Shown here: positions 37,363 to 46,929 of the stretch, one piece after another | Position numbering within the stretch: position 1 is the first letter of the stretch | Layout: every line of letters starts with the position of its first letter | Source of the DNA: Terrabacter aerolatus | GTDB lineage: Bacteria > Actinomycetota > Actinomycetes > Actinomycetales > Dermatophilaceae | Assembly (NCBI RefSeq): GCF_007991735.1 | Contig: NZ_BJYX01000020.1 | Coordinates: forward strand, 1 to 64,000 | DNA length: 64,000 nucleotides | Direction of reading: 5' to 3' | The notes under the pieces: model-generated | The model's database searches: none | What the model was told of the DNA's origin: nothing | The model's input: the letters and a program-made list of their open reading frames with translations, nothing else | Position numbers and translations under genes: made by a program

Positions 37363-38345
37363 GACAGCCTCACTCGCGGGTCGATGAAGGAGTACGCGAT
37401 GTCGACGACGAGGTTCATGACGACGACGACGACGGCTCCGATGAGAACGGTCCCCATGATGACCGGGAGGTCGAAGGCCTTGAGCGCGGCCAGGCCGCGA
37501 CGGCCGATGCCGTCGACACCGAAGATCTGCTCGGTGATGAGCGTTCCGGTGAGCAGGGCCGCGATGTCGAGACCGAGGATCGTCGCGATGGGGCTCATGG
37601 CCGCGCGGAAACCGTGCTTGAACAGGACCGTCCGCTCGTTGATGCCCTTCGAGCGGGCCGTGCGGATGTAGTCCATCGAGAGCGTCTCGATCATCGAGTT
37701 GCGGGTGTAGCGCACGTACGACGCCGACGTGACGAACCCGAGGATCAGTGCCGGCGCGAGCATGCCGAGGAAGTACGGGCCCACCCCGGCGCTGATCGCG
37801 GAGTACTGCGGCAGCACGTTCCAGAGGATGACGGGGTAGAGCGCGACGAGCAGCGCGAGGACGTAGTACGGGATCGAGCCGAGCACCTGCGAGGCGCCGA
37901 CGAGCCCGCGGTCCGTCGCGGAGCCGCGGCGCACGGCGGCGATGATGCCCAGCGTGACGCCGACGGTCACGAACACGACGGCGGCCATGAGGGCCAGCAC
38001 GACGGTGTTCGGGAAGCGGGTGAAGAGCTCGTCGTTGACCGAGCGGCGGGTCACGAACGAGAAGCCCAGGCAGGGGGCGCCGCAGTGGACGGTGTCACCG
38101 GCATACAGGAAGTCGCGGCCGACGAAGAGCCCCTTGAAGTACTCGAGGAACTGCACCGAGAGCGGCTTGTCGAGCCCGATGCTCTGCGTGATCTGCTGCA
38201 GTCGCTGCGGGTTGCAGCGGGTCTCCGGACACATGGCCTGGGCGGGGTCGGAGGGGCCCGCGAAGAACAGCAGGAACGCCGAGACCAGCGTGGCCAGGAT
38301 GACGCTCAGGGCGAGAGCCAACCGCCTGAGGATGTACGTGAGCAC
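37359..38345 (-). CDS. Oligopeptide ABC transporter permease (OppB type)
   Basis: A 328-aa inner-membrane permease with six helices, an N-terminal MLTYILRRLALALSVILA anchor and the EAA loop around YIRTARSKGINERTVLFKHG. The first external loop holds four cysteines (MCPETRCNP and HCGAPCLG), probably two disulfides. It lies after the binding-protein gene, with two hairpins between them. Confidence 0.92.
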   Translation of the reverse strand: MLTYILRRLALALSVILATLVSAFLLFFAGPSDPAQAMCPETRCNPQRLQQITQSIGLDKPLSVQFLEYFKGLFVGRDFLYAGDTVHCGAPCLGFSFVTRRSVNDELFTRFPNTVVLALMAAVVFVTVGVTLGIIAAVRRGSATDRGLVGASQVLGSIPYYVLALLVALYPVILWNVLPQYSAISAGVGPYFLGMLAPALILGFVTSASYVRYTRNSMIETLSMDYIRTARSKGINERTVLFKHGFRAAMSPIATILGLDIAALLTGTLITEQIFGVDGIGRRGLAALKAFDLPVIMGTVLIGAVVVVVMNLVVDIAYSFIDPRVRLS

Positions 38346-38374
38346 GTTTTGCCTTCCAAACGAGGTGGGCGCCG

Positions 38375-38410
38375 GTGGTGGGGGCCCGGGAGTGCCCGGA
38401 CCCCCACCAC
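38375..38410 (-). terminator. Intercistronic hairpin between oppA and oppB
   Basis: GTGGTGGGGGCCCGGG pairs with CCCGGACCCCCACCAC with one mismatch and a 4-base loop. It lies 50 bases beyond the oppA stop inside the operon. It could end part of the transcripts or protect the oppA mRNA end, giving more binding protein than permease. Confidence 0.55.
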
Positions 38411-38429
38411 GGCGGTCAGTTCAGATCCT

Positions 38430-38447
38430 GCGTCCCCGTGGGGACGC
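38430..38447 (-). terminator. Second small hairpin after oppA
   Basis: GCGTCCCC-GT-GGGGACGC, perfect 8-bp stem directly after the oppA stop and before the larger hairpin. Confidence 0.4.
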
Positions 38448-38460
38448 TGTCACTGCCGAC

Positions 38461-40236
38461 TCAGGAGTTGAGCCACACGTCCGTGAGGTCGGGCATGCCC
38501 TTGTTCGGGTTGTTGTGGACGTTCATGACCTTCGTGCCGAAGACCGCGTTGCCCTTGTCGTTGTTGTCCGGGATGGCCAGGAGGTAGTTCTCCGTCAGCC
38601 ACTTGTCCATCTTGCCCCACTCCGGACCCTGCTCCGTGATCGAGAGCTGCTGGATGCGCTTGATCTCGGCGTCGATCTTGGCGTCGGAGAAGTTGCCGAA
38701 GGTCGTGCCACCCTGCGAGAGGGCGATGGTGCCGAAGGTGGGCGGGATGATGGAGTCGGCGGAGGGCCAGTCGAAGCACCAGCCGCGCGGCGACTGGAGC
38801 ATGTTGTACTTGCCCTTCGGGTCACCGACGAGCTTGCGACGCTCGGCCGCCGGCGCACCGATGTCCTGGACCTTGAAGCCCGCGGCCTCGAGCTTCTGCT
38901 TGCGGACCTGGTTGACCTTCTGCGCGATGTCGTCGTCGTTCGTGTAGTAGTACACGAGCTCGAAGGGCTTGTCGGGGCCGTAGCCGGCCGCGGCGAGCAT
39001 CTTCTTGGCCTCGTCGGGGTTGCCGTCGCCCTGGCCGTTCATCTTGAAGCCGGGAGCCGCCTCGGCCACGTAGTCGAGGTGACCGGCGATCTGCGGCGGG
39101 ATGATCGTGCTGGCGGGCGAGAACGAGTGCGTCGTCTCACCGCCGGCCTTGTGGATCGAGTCGAAGGGCCACGCCACGGCGATGGCCTTGCGGACCGGCA
39201 GCGGGATCTTGCGGGCGTCCAGGTTGACCATGAGCACGCACGAGGAGGGGCCCTCCTCGAACTGGGCCTTCTTGTCGCCCTCGATCTGGGGGATGAGCGA
39301 GGAGTCGATCGGGTCCCAGTTGAGGCTCGTCGCGTCGTCGCCGTTCGAGGCGAGGATGGCGGTCTGCGTCTTGATGGTGTCGACGCCCCACTTGAAGTGG
39401 AAGCCGTCGGGGTAGTTGTGGCGCGCCGGGTCGGTGGCCGGGTCCCAGTTGGGGTTGCGCTTGAGGACCAGCTCGGTGCCGGGGGTGTACTTGTCGAACA
39501 TGTACGGGCCGGTGGCGAGCGGGTGCAGCTGGTAGTCGGCCTTCTTGTCCTTCGCCTCGGGAATCGGCGTGAACTGGTTGAAGGAGACGAAGTAGGGCAG
39601 CGTCTCGAAGCGCTTCTCGAGGTGGAAGACGACGGTCTTGTCGTCGGTGGCCTCGACACCCTTCCAGTTCTTGTCACCCTTGTAGGGGCCCTGGTAGGTG
39701 GCGCCACCCTTGAAGAACTCGCGCTGGTACGTCGGACCGTTGGCGGCGAGGTCGGGGTCGAACGAGCGCTTGGCCGCGAAGACGATGTCCTGGGCCTTGA
39801 CCGGGGTGCCGTCCTCGTACTTGAGGCCGTCCTTGAGCGTGAACGTCCACGTCAGGCCGTCCTCGGACTGCTTGCCGAGGTCGGTGGCGAGGTCCGGGAC
39901 GAGCACCTGCTTGCCGTTGCGCGAGACGTAGGTCGTCAGGGCGCGGTTCGTCAGCGAGAAGATGACGGCCGTGTCCTGGTAGAACTGGTCGCTCGGGTCC
40001 ATGTTGGCCGGCGTCGAGGCGTAGGGCACCGTCAGGATGCCGCCCTTCTTCGCACCGGGGATCTCCGGGGCCGGGCCCTTGGCGTTCGGGTCGAGGGCGG
40101 CGCCCGCCTGGTCGACCTTGCCGCCGGTGCCGTTGGTGCCACCAGCGGTGCCGTTGTTGGCGGACGGGGCGCCGCAGGCCGCGACGAAGCCGAGGGAAGC
40201 CGCGGCTCCCACGGTCAGGACTTTGGTCCAGCGCAT
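38461..40236 (-). CDS. Oligopeptide-binding lipoprotein (solute-binding family 5)
   Basis: A 591-aa extracellular receptor. Signal peptide MRWTKVLTVGAAASLGFVAAC ends in the lipobox at Cys21 (written here as VAAC), then a Gly/Asn/Thr-rich linker. The SBP_bac_5 fold includes GGILTVPYASTPANMDPSD and DGLTWTFTLKDGLKYEDGTPV, and ends DVWLNS. Substrate probably peptides, but related proteins bind other compounds. ATG 40236 has GGGAG upstream. Likely the most expressed gene of the operon, given flanking hairpins. Confidence 0.93.
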   Translation of the reverse strand: MRWTKVLTVGAAASLGFVAACGAPSANNGTAGGTNGTGGKVDQAGAALDPNAKGPAPEIPGAKKGGILTVPYASTPANMDPSDQFYQDTAVIFSLTNRALTTYVSRNGKQVLVPDLATDLGKQSEDGLTWTFTLKDGLKYEDGTPVKAQDIVFAAKRSFDPDLAANGPTYQREFFKGGATYQGPYKGDKNWKGVEATDDKTVVFHLEKRFETLPYFVSFNQFTPIPEAKDKKADYQLHPLATGPYMFDKYTPGTELVLKRNPNWDPATDPARHNYPDGFHFKWGVDTIKTQTAILASNGDDATSLNWDPIDSSLIPQIEGDKKAQFEEGPSSCVLMVNLDARKIPLPVRKAIAVAWPFDSIHKAGGETTHSFSPASTIIPPQIAGHLDYVAEAAPGFKMNGQGDGNPDEAKKMLAAAGYGPDKPFELVYYYTNDDDIAQKVNQVRKQKLEAAGFKVQDIGAPAAERRKLVGDPKGKYNMLQSPRGWCFDWPSADSIIPPTFGTIALSQGGTTFGNFSDAKIDAEIKRIQQLSITEQGPEWGKMDKWLTENYLLAIPDNNDKGNAVFGTKVMNVHNNPNKGMPDLTDVWLNS

Positions 40237-40259
40237 TGTTGTTTGCTCCCTTTTGCTTG

Positions 40260-40278
40260 TCCCGGCGTTTTGCCGGGA
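40260..40278 (-). terminator. Intercistronic hairpin between oppC and oppA
   Basis: TCCCGGC-AAAAC-GCCGGGA in the minus-strand RNA, 24 bases before the oppA ATG. It may act as an RNA processing or stabilising stem at the 5' end of the oppA message. Confidence 0.45.
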
Positions 40279-40307
40279 ACATCTGGTGGGCCGAGACCCG
40301 GGTGGGG

Positions 40308-41348
40308 TCAGCGGCGGCTGGTGGGGTCGAAGGCGTCGCGGATCGAGTCGCCGAGCAGGCTCAGGGCGAGGACGAGCAGCGAGAGGCCGATGACCGAGGG
40401 CCAGAGCCACAGGGGGTACGTGGCGAAGAGGTTCTGGGCGTCGGCGATCGTGCGGCCCCACGAGGCGGTGGGCTCGACGAGACCGGCACCGAGGTAGCTC
40501 AGCGTCGCCTCGTAGGTGATGTACGCGGGGACGGCGATCGAGGCCGAGACGATGATCGGGCCGACGAGGTTGGGCAGGATCTCCCGGAAGAGGATCGAGC
40601 GCGTCGGGACACCGATGGCGCGGGCGGCCTGGACGAACTCCCGCTCGCGCAGGCTCTTGACCTCGCCTCGCACGAGGCGGGCCAGGCCCATCCAGCCGAA
40701 GACGACGAGGATGACGATGAGCACCCAGAAGCGGATCGTCGAGGTCTCCTCGGCCGAGAGGTCACCGCCGGCAGCGAGGCGCTTCTGCATGATCGGGATG
40801 ATCGCCAGCACGAGCAGCAGGATCGGCAGCGACAGGAAGAAGTCGATGATCCAGGAGATGATCTTGTCGGCGACGCCCCCGAGGTAGCCGGCGACGAGTC
40901 CGAGCGTCACGCCGATGACCGTCGACGCGAAGGCCGCGACGAAGCCGATGATGAGCGACGGGCGGGCGCCGTAGGCCCAGCGGGCGAAGAGGTCGCGGCC
41001 GAGTCGCGGCTCGACGCCGAGCCAGTGCGCCGAGCTGGCACCGACCGTCGGCAGGCCGTTGAAGTCGACGAGCTCGGTGTGCACCGTGCCGACGTCGGCC
41101 TTGACCTTGGTGATCGGGTCGACGGCCTCGAGCGAGACCAGCAGCGGCGCGAAGATCGCGACGACGATGAAGAACAGGATGATGACGGCGCAGATGATCG
41201 CGACCTTGTCCCGCTTGAGCCGGGCCCAGGCGACCTGTCCGGGAGACCGCCCCGTGCGGACGTCCTGGTGCTCGGGGGCCGACGTCGGAGACTTCTCCTC
41301 GGATACCTCGGTCAGCGTTGTTGCTGAGGGCTCCGGCATGGCGTTCAA
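40308..41348 (-). CDS. Oligopeptide ABC transporter permease (OppC type)
   Basis: A 346-aa permease. A 40-residue cytoplasmic N-terminus leads to the first helix (VAIICAVIILFFIVVAIFAP) and the N-terminal TM domain of OppC, then GRDLFARWAYGARPSLIIG and the EAA loop FVQAARAIGVPTRSILFREI. The start is taken as TTG 41348 because GGAG lies eight bases before it; the ATG at 41339 is too far from that site. It is the first gene of the operon, ahead of oppA, an unusual position for oppC. Confidence 0.9.
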   Translation of the reverse strand: MNAMPEPSATTLTEVSEEKSPTSAPEHQDVRTGRSPGQVAWARLKRDKVAIICAVIILFFIVVAIFAPLLVSLEAVDPITKVKADVGTVHTELVDFNGLPTVGASSAHWLGVEPRLGRDLFARWAYGARPSLIIGFVAAFASTVIGVTLGLVAGYLGGVADKIISWIIDFFLSLPILLLVLAIIPIMQKRLAAGGDLSAEETSTIRFWVLIVILVVFGWMGLARLVRGEVKSLREREFVQAARAIGVPTRSILFREILPNLVGPIIVSASIAVPAYITYEATLSYLGAGLVEPTASWGRTIADAQNLFATYPLWLWPSVIGLSLLVLALSLLGDSIRDAFDPTSRR

Positions 41349-41610
41349 CGCGTTGGCTCCATCCTTGTGGGATCACATCCAGCCCGGGGTCTTCGTCACC
41401 CGAACCGCCCTCGAGGGCACATCAGATCTTCCGGATGCAACCCCCGCCGGGACGTCGTGAGCCTGCCACAGCTTTTTGCGCCGTCCAAGCATCGAGACGT
41501 GCATGGATGACAAATCGTTACCGACCGACACGTCCCGCGACATAATGTGCGCCCACGCGTCACAGGCCCGAAACAATCCCCGACGGGAGGCCCTCCCGGG
41601 CGTGACGGTG

Positions 41611-43014
41611 TCAGTCCCGGCGGGTGCGTCCGAGGCGTCCGGAGAGCCATTCCCAGCGGGTCCGGAGCCGCTCCTCGAAGCCGCGGTCGGTGGGTCGGTA
41701 GTAGCTCACCTGGTCGTGCAGGTCGTCGGGGAGGTACTGCTGGGCCGCCACCGCGTCGGGCTCGTCGTGGGCGTAGACGTAGCCCTTGCCGTGGCCGAGC
41801 CGCTCGGCACCGGCGTAGCCGCTGCCGCGCAGGTGGGCGGGCACGATCCCGCCGCGCCCCGCACGCACGTCGGCGATCGCCTCGTTGATGCCGAGGTAGG
41901 CCGCGTTCGACTTCGGCGCCATGGCGTTGTGCACGACCGCCTGCGCCAGGATGATCCGCGCCTCCGGCATGCCGATCTGGGCCACCGCGTGCATCGCCGC
42001 CACGGCGGTCTGCAGGGCCGTGGGGTCGCCCATGCCCACGTCCTCGCTCGCGGAGATGACGATGCGCCGGGCGATGAACCGGGGGTCCTCCCCCGCCTCG
42101 AGCATCCGGGCGAGGTAGTGCAGGGCGGCGTCGACGTCGCTGCCGCGCATCGACTTGATGAGCGCGCTCGCGACGTCGTAGTGCTGGTCGCCGGCGCGGT
42201 CGTAGCGGACGGCCGCCTGGGCCACGGCCTGCTCGACGTGGGCGAGCGTGATCTCGACGGGGTCGTCGGACAGGCGTCCGGCCGGCTGCGCGTCGAGGGC
42301 GACGCCGGCCGCCGCCTCGAGCGAGGTCAGGGCGCGGCGCGCGTCGCCGCCGGCGATCCGCACGAGGTGGTCGGTGGCCTCGTCGGCCAGGGTGTGCTCC
42401 CCGTCAAAGCCCCGCTCGTCGGTCAGGGCGGCCCGGAGCAGCTCGGCGATCTCCTCGTCCGAGAGCGACTCGAGCGTCACGAGCACGGAGCGCGAGAGCA
42501 GCGGCGAGATGATGCTGAAGGACGGGTTCTCGGTCGTGGCCGCGACGAGGATGACGGTGCGGTTCTCGACGCCGGGGAGCAGGGCGTCCTGCTGGGCCTT
42601 GGTGAACCGGTGGATCTCGTCGAGGAAGAGGACGGTCTGGCGCGCGTAGAGGTCCCGCTCGCGCACGGCGGCCTCCATGACCGAGCGCACGTCCTTGACC
42701 CCGGCCGTGACCGCGGAGAGCTCGACGAAACGCCGCTCGGCCGCCGTGGCGACGAGGTGCGCGAGCGTCGTCTTGCCCGTGCCCGGAGGTCCCCAGAGGA
42801 TCGCGGACAGCGGTCCGGCCGCGCCGCCGGATCCCTCGATGAGTCGCCGCAGGGGGCTCCCGGGGCGCAGCACCTTGGCCTGCCCCCGGACCTCGTCGAG
42901 CGACCGGGGGCGCATCCGCACGGCGAGCGGCGCGACCCCGGCCGAGGCCGGCTGCTCACCGCGGTCGGCGGCGGAGGCCGCACCGAAGAGGTCCCCCGGG
43001 CTGTCTGACATCAC
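41611..43014 (-). CDS. rarA: Replication-associated recombination protein A (AAA+ ATPase)
   Basis: A 467-aa RarA/MgsA family ATPase that acts at stalled forks, related to clamp-loader subunits. After [19 protein letters not shown] come Walker [16 protein letters not shown], Walker [20 protein letters not shown], sensor [11 protein letters not shown] and the C-terminal tetramer domain with [19 protein letters not shown]-like sequence ([19 protein letters not shown]). GTG 43014 follows a TAGCCT -10 by six bases; ATG 43011 is the alternative. Confidence 0.95.
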   Translation of the reverse strand: MMSDSPGDLFGAASAADRGEQPASAGVAPLAVRMRPRSLDEVRGQAKVLRPGSPLRRLIEGSGGAAGPLSAILWGPPGTGKTTLAHLVATAAERRFVELSAVTAGVKDVRSVMEAAVRERDLYARQTVLFLDEIHRFTKAQQDALLPGVENRTVILVAATTENPSFSIISPLLSRSVLVTLESLSDEEIAELLRAALTDERGFDGEHTLADEATDHLVRIAGGDARRALTSLEAAAGVALDAQPAGRLSDDPVEITLAHVEQAVAQAAVRYDRAGDQHYDVASALIKSMRGSDVDAALHYLARMLEAGEDPRFIARRIVISASEDVGMGDPTALQTAVAAMHAVAQIGMPEARIILAQAVVHNAMAPKSNAAYLGINEAIADVRAGRGGIVPAHLRGSGYAGAERLGHGKGYVYAHDEPDAVAAQQYLPDDLHDQVSYYRPTDRGFEERLRTRWEWLSGRLGRTRRD

Positions 43015-43015
43015 T

Positions 43016-43031
43016 GTGGAAGGCTATCCAC
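43016..43031. promoter_or_regulatory. Small dyad between divergent rarA and MMPL genes
   Basis: GTGGA-N6-TCCAC fills almost the entire 17-base gap between the two start codons. On the minus strand TAGCCT (43021-43026) is a candidate leaderless -10 for rarA. It may be an operator, but it is short. Confidence 0.3.
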
Positions 43032-45227
43032 GTGCAGAACCCCTCACCCGCGGGCCCGGCGCCGCGCACCCGGCTGGCCCGCCTCGGAGCACTCATCGCG
43101 CGTCACCCGCGCACCTGGGTGGCGGCCGGGGCCGTCATCGCCGTCGCGTGCTTCGCCGTCGCAGTCGGTGGGGTCACCGGGGAGTCGCTGTTCGACCGCC
43201 TGCACTCGGGCGCCCCGACCGTGGCGTCGGAGGCCTCTCGCGCGCAGGACGTCATCGCCCAGAGCGAGCCCGCGCTCGAGACCTTGACGATGCAGGTGAC
43301 CGGCGCCGACCTCACCGACGCGGCCACGGTCCGCGACGGGGCGTCCGCCACCCAGGAGGTCGCCAAGGTCCCGGGCGTCAAGAGCGTCCGGTCGCCCCTG
43401 CTCGCGCCGAAAGGCCTCGCCGACCCGTCCGTCGCGCCGCTGCTCAAGGGCGGGACGCCGGCCGCGGGCGGCTTCGTCACGGTCGTCGACTTCGTGCCCG
43501 GCGCCGACAAGGCAGCGCAGGCGAGTGCCGAGGCGCAGGCCGAGACCCGGCTGCTCGCCGTGGCATCGGCCATGCACGCGCAGGGGTCGGTGGGCAGCAC
43601 GAGCAAGGTCATCAAGGCCATCACGACCACGGTCGAGCACGACCTGCTCCGCGGTGAGGGGATCGCCCTGCCACTGACCTTCCTCGTCATGTCCTTCGTC
43701 TTCGGCGGCTTCGTCGCCGCCGGGATGCCGATCGTCGGCGCCGTCGTGTCGATCGGCGGAGCCCTCCTCTCGCTCTTCGGCTTCTCCCATGCCGTCGAGC
43801 TCGACGCCACCGTCGTCAACATCGTGACCCTGCTCGGCCTCGGGTTGTCGATCGACTACGGCCTGCTGACCGTGAGCCGCTTCCGCGAGGAGCTCGCCCA
43901 CCGTGGGCACGACGTCCCGACCAGGGAGGAGGTCGCGCGTGCCACCGAGCGCACGGTGGCCACGGCGGGACGCACCGTACTCTTCTCGGGTCTCACCGTC
44001 GCCATCGCCCTCGCCGGCCTGCTCGTCTTCGAGGCGTCGATCATGCGGGCCATCGGCGTGGCCGGCGTCAGCGTCGTCCTCGTCGCCATGGTCGTGGCCA
44101 TCACGCTCGTCCCCGCCCTGTGCGTGGTCGGCGCAAAACGCTTGTCGCGCAAGGCCGTCGAGCAGGCATCGGATGTCGGCGTCTTCTCCCGGCTCGCTGT
44201 CGGGGTGCAGCGCCGGCCGGTGCTCGTCATCGTCGGGGTCGTCGTCGTCCTCGTGACCCTGGCGCTGCCCACGCTGTCGATGAAGCTCACGTCGTCCGGC
44301 ACCGAGCTGCTGCCCAAGGACGCGCCGCAGCGCGTCTTCTTCGAGCAGCTCGACCGTGACTACCCCGCGCTCTCCGCGCCCGAGGTGACCGTCGTCGCCG
44401 CCTCGTCCGACACCGCCGCCGTCACCGCCTGGGCCGGGCAGTTCCGCTCCCGTCCCGGTGTCGAGGGGCTGGCGGTGCAGCCGCTCGGGACCGAGCACCA
44501 ACGCGTCAACATCCGCGTCGCCGGTCGGCCGACGTCGGACGACGCCCAGGACCTCGTGACGACGATCCGCGCGACGCCCGCGCCCTTCGAGACCCTCACG
44601 ACCGGCCAGGCCGCGGGCCAGATCGACTTCCTCGACTCCATGGCTGCCCGGGCCCCGTATGCCGTCGCGCTCGTCGTGCTCGGCACCTTCGTCCTGCTCT
44701 TCCTCATGACCGGCTCCGTCGTCGTCCCGGTCAAGGCGCTCCTGCTCAACGTCATCTCGCTCGGCGCCGCCCTGGGGGTCGTCGTGTGGATCTTCCAGGA
44801 GGGCCACCTCGAGGGGCTGCTCGGCTTCACCTCGGTGGGCGCCGTCGAGTCGATGGTGCCCTTCCTCGTCCTGGCCTTCGGTTTCGGACTGTCGATGGAC
44901 TACGAGGTCTTCCTGCTCTCGCGGATCGTCGAGTTCCACCGGCACGGTGCCGAGAACGACCGTGCGGTCTCCCTGGGTCTCCAGCGGACCGGGCGGATCA
45001 TCACGTCCGCGGCGTTGCTCATCGTCATCGTCTTCGGGGGCTTCGTCGCCGGTGACATCCTCATCATCAAGCAGATGGGCGTGGCCCTCGTCGCTGCCGT
45101 CGTCATCGACTCGACCCTCGTCCGGATGCTCCTCGTGCCCGCGACGATGACGCTCCTCGGTCGGCTCAACTGGTGGGCGCCTGCGCCGCTGCGTCGCCTC
45201 CACGACCGCTTCGGGATCGTGGAGTGA
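43032..45227 (+). CDS. MMPL-family RND exporter
   Basis: A 731-aa membrane protein with 11-12 helices arranged as two repeats, each with a large external loop. The proton-relay motifs are GLGLSIDYGLLTVSRFREEL (TM4) and GFGLSMDYEVFLLSRIVEFH (TM10). Families of this type export lipids or drugs; without PKS/lipid genes nearby the cargo is unknown. It starts with GTG 43032, overlaps the following GNAT gene in GTGA, and diverges from rarA. Confidence 0.93.
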   Translation: MQNPSPAGPAPRTRLARLGALIARHPRTWVAAGAVIAVACFAVAVGGVTGESLFDRLHSGAPTVASEASRAQDVIAQSEPALETLTMQVTGADLTDAATVRDGASATQEVAKVPGVKSVRSPLLAPKGLADPSVAPLLKGGTPAAGGFVTVVDFVPGADKAAQASAEAQAETRLLAVASAMHAQGSVGSTSKVIKAITTTVEHDLLRGEGIALPLTFLVMSFVFGGFVAAGMPIVGAVVSIGGALLSLFGFSHAVELDATVVNIVTLLGLGLSIDYGLLTVSRFREELAHRGHDVPTREEVARATERTVATAGRTVLFSGLTVAIALAGLLVFEASIMRAIGVAGVSVVLVAMVVAITLVPALCVVGAKRLSRKAVEQASDVGVFSRLAVGVQRRPVLVIVGVVVVLVTLALPTLSMKLTSSGTELLPKDAPQRVFFEQLDRDYPALSAPEVTVVAASSDTAAVTAWAGQFRSRPGVEGLAVQPLGTEHQRVNIRVAGRPTSDDAQDLVTTIRATPAPFETLTTGQAAGQIDFLDSMAARAPYAVALVVLGTFVLLFLMTGSVVVPVKALLLNVISLGAALGVVVWIFQEGHLEGLLGFTSVGAVESMVPFLVLAFGFGLSMDYEVFLLSRIVEFHRHGAENDRAVSLGLQRTGRIITSAALLIVIVFGGFVAGDILIIKQMGVALVAAVVIDSTLVRMLLVPATMTLLGRLNWWAPAPLRRLHDRFGIVE

Positions 45228-45988
45228 CGGCCGTCCTGACCGGGCACGGCCTGGACGGGCTGCTGGGCGCCGCCGACGCACACCCCTTCGTCCGGTGGGA
45301 GGTCACGGACGAGCTCGCCTCGACGTGGTGGCGCTCCACGGGGGCCGTCGCCTTCCAGCGCACGCGCAAGGCCGTCCGCCGCACCGTCAACGTTCTCGGT
45401 GACGACGACGGCGTCACGGCGCTCATCGACCACCTGCCGGCCATCGCGGCGACCGTCTCGCCCGAGCGGCGCGTCGTCTCCGTCAGCGTCCCCCAGCACC
45501 TCGAGCCGCGGCTCCGGGACCGCTACCGGCTGCTCGACGGGGGCGACTGGGAGTGGTTCCACACCACCACCGCCCCCGACGAGCACGCCTCGCACGAACG
45601 GGTGGTCCCCCTCGACGACGTGACCCGGGCGCCCGAGGTGCGCGCCTTCCTCGAGGCGCACTCCCCCACCGCGGACACCGAGCCCGGGCAGGGCGAGCGC
45701 TGGTTCGCCGTCGAGGAGCCCGACGGCTCCCTGTGCGCGGTCGCCGCGTGGGGTACGACTCGAGCCGGGGCACCGCACCTGTCGTCGGTGGCCGTCGACA
45801 CCCGCCGGCGCGGCCAGGGGCTGGGGCGCACCATCGTCGGTGCCGTGACGCGACGGGCCGTGCTCGAGGCCGGGGTCTGCACCCTCGGGATGTACTCCCA
45901 CAACACGGTCGCCCGCGGGCTCTACCTGTCGCTCGGCTACGACCGCCGCTGCGCGTGGTCGAGCCGGCCGGTCGTCATCGACCGCTGA
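45224..45988 (+). CDS. GNAT-family N-acetyltransferase
   Basis: A 254-aa protein. The C-terminal GNAT domain has the acetyl-CoA loop RRGQGLGRTIV (motif A) preceded by LSSVAVDTR and followed by LGMYSHNTVARGLYLSLGY (motif B). The N-terminal 130 residues are a separate, less conserved domain with several Trp (WWRSTGAV, WEWFHTTT). GTG 45224 overlaps the MMPL stop, so the two are co-translated; an acylation step linked to export is possible but unproven. Confidence 0.85.
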   Translation: MTAVLTGHGLDGLLGAADAHPFVRWEVTDELASTWWRSTGAVAFQRTRKAVRRTVNVLGDDDGVTALIDHLPAIAATVSPERRVVSVSVPQHLEPRLRDRYRLLDGGDWEWFHTTTAPDEHASHERVVPLDDVTRAPEVRAFLEAHSPTADTEPGQGERWFAVEEPDGSLCAVAAWGTTRAGAPHLSSVAVDTRRRGQGLGRTIVGAVTRRAVLEAGVCTLGMYSHNTVARGLYLSLGYDRRCAWSSRPVVIDR

Positions 45989-46007
45989 GCACGGGACCGA
46001 CGACGTC

Positions 46008-46442
46008 TCAGGCGAAGTCGGCGGCCACGACCTTCCGGTCGGCCTCCTGGACGAGGACCACCCAGTTGCCCGAGTTGTCGCGGCAGACGGCCTCGGTGCC
46101 GTAGGGCCGGGCGGACGGTGGCTGGAGGAACTCGACACCCTTGGCCGTCAGCTCGGCATACGTCTTCTCGCAGTCGTCGACCGACATGCCGAGCCCGTTG
46201 AGGCCGCCCGAGTCGAGGGCCCGCCTCATCGCCGTGACGAGCTCGTCCGGGAAGGGAGGACCGGGGATGGCGAGGCTGACCTGGAGCTCGGGCTGGTTGG
46301 GGTGCACGACGGTGCACCAGCGGTAGCCGTCGCCGAGGGTGATGTCGTCCTTCTCCTCGAACCCGAGGACGTCGACGTAGAAGCGCTTGGACTCGTCGAT
46401 GTCCTTCACGAAGACACTGACGATGGAGATGTTGGTGATCAT
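46008..46442 (-). CDS. VOC (glyoxalase/bleomycin-resistance fold) protein
   Basis: A 144-aa single VOC module: MITNISIVSVFVKDIDESK, then RFYVDVLGFEEKDD, and the C-terminal VCRDNSGNWVVLVQE. Metal-dependent fold, exact reaction unknown. It is nine bases after the AraC gene stop, so the pair is probably one transcript. A TAACGT six bases before its ATG overlaps the AraC stop and could give a leaderless start. Confidence 0.85.
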   Translation of the reverse strand: MITNISIVSVFVKDIDESKRFYVDVLGFEEKDDITLGDGYRWCTVVHPNQPELQVSLAIPGPPFPDELVTAMRRALDSGGLNGLGMSVDDCEKTYAELTAKGVEFLQPPSARPYGTEAVCRDNSGNWVVLVQEADRKVVAADFA

Positions 46443-46451
46443 GCAGCCACG

Positions 46452-46904
46452 TTAGGACGCGCCGCCCCCGTCCTGCTTCTCCTGCGTTGCGCATCGCTCG
46501 GCCAGACCCCACATGAAGATGACGCACCCGGGGATGTGCGGACCGCCCGAACCGGCATACCTCGCCTGGAAGCTGCTCGGTGTCTCCCCGACGACCTCGC
46601 GGAAGCGGCTGCTGAACGACCCGAGGCTCGTGAAACCCACGGCGTGGCAGACCTCGGTGATCGTGAGGTTGGACGCGCGCAACAGGTCCTGGGCCCGCTC
46701 GATCCGGCGCTTCGAGACGTACTCGAGCGGGGTGACGCCGTAGGTCGAGCGGAAGAGCCGGAGGAAGTGGTACTTCGAGAGGCTCGCCTCGGCCGCCAGC
46801 GCGTCGAGGTCGAGCGGCTGGGCGTAGTGGCGGTCGGCGTGGTCCCGGGCACGCCGCAGGTGGACGAGGACGTCGTCGGGCGCGCGTCGTTCCACGGTGG
46901 TCAC
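46452..46904 (-). CDS. AraC-family transcriptional regulator (short form)
   Basis: A 150-aa protein that is almost only the DNA-binding domain: two helix-turn-helix units, LAAEASLSKYHFLRLFRSTYG and ITEVCHAVGFTSLGSFSSRFR (each given within 20-residue limits as ASLSKYHFLRLF and CHAVGFTSLGSFS), ending SFQARY. No sugar-sensing arm. The tail has three cysteines/Met-rich sequence (CVIFMWGLAERCATQ). GTG 46904. Placed between the VOC gene and the PNGase A-like gene, 25 bases after the latter, so it may control both. Confidence 0.85.
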   Translation of the reverse strand: MTTVERRAPDDVLVHLRRARDHADRHYAQPLDLDALAAEASLSKYHFLRLFRSTYGVTPLEYVSKRRIERAQDLLRASNLTITEVCHAVGFTSLGSFSSRFREVVGETPSSFQARYAGSGGPHIPGCVIFMWGLAERCATQEKQDGGGAS

Positions 46905-46929
46905 CCGGCCATTGTCGTCCCCGGGACCG

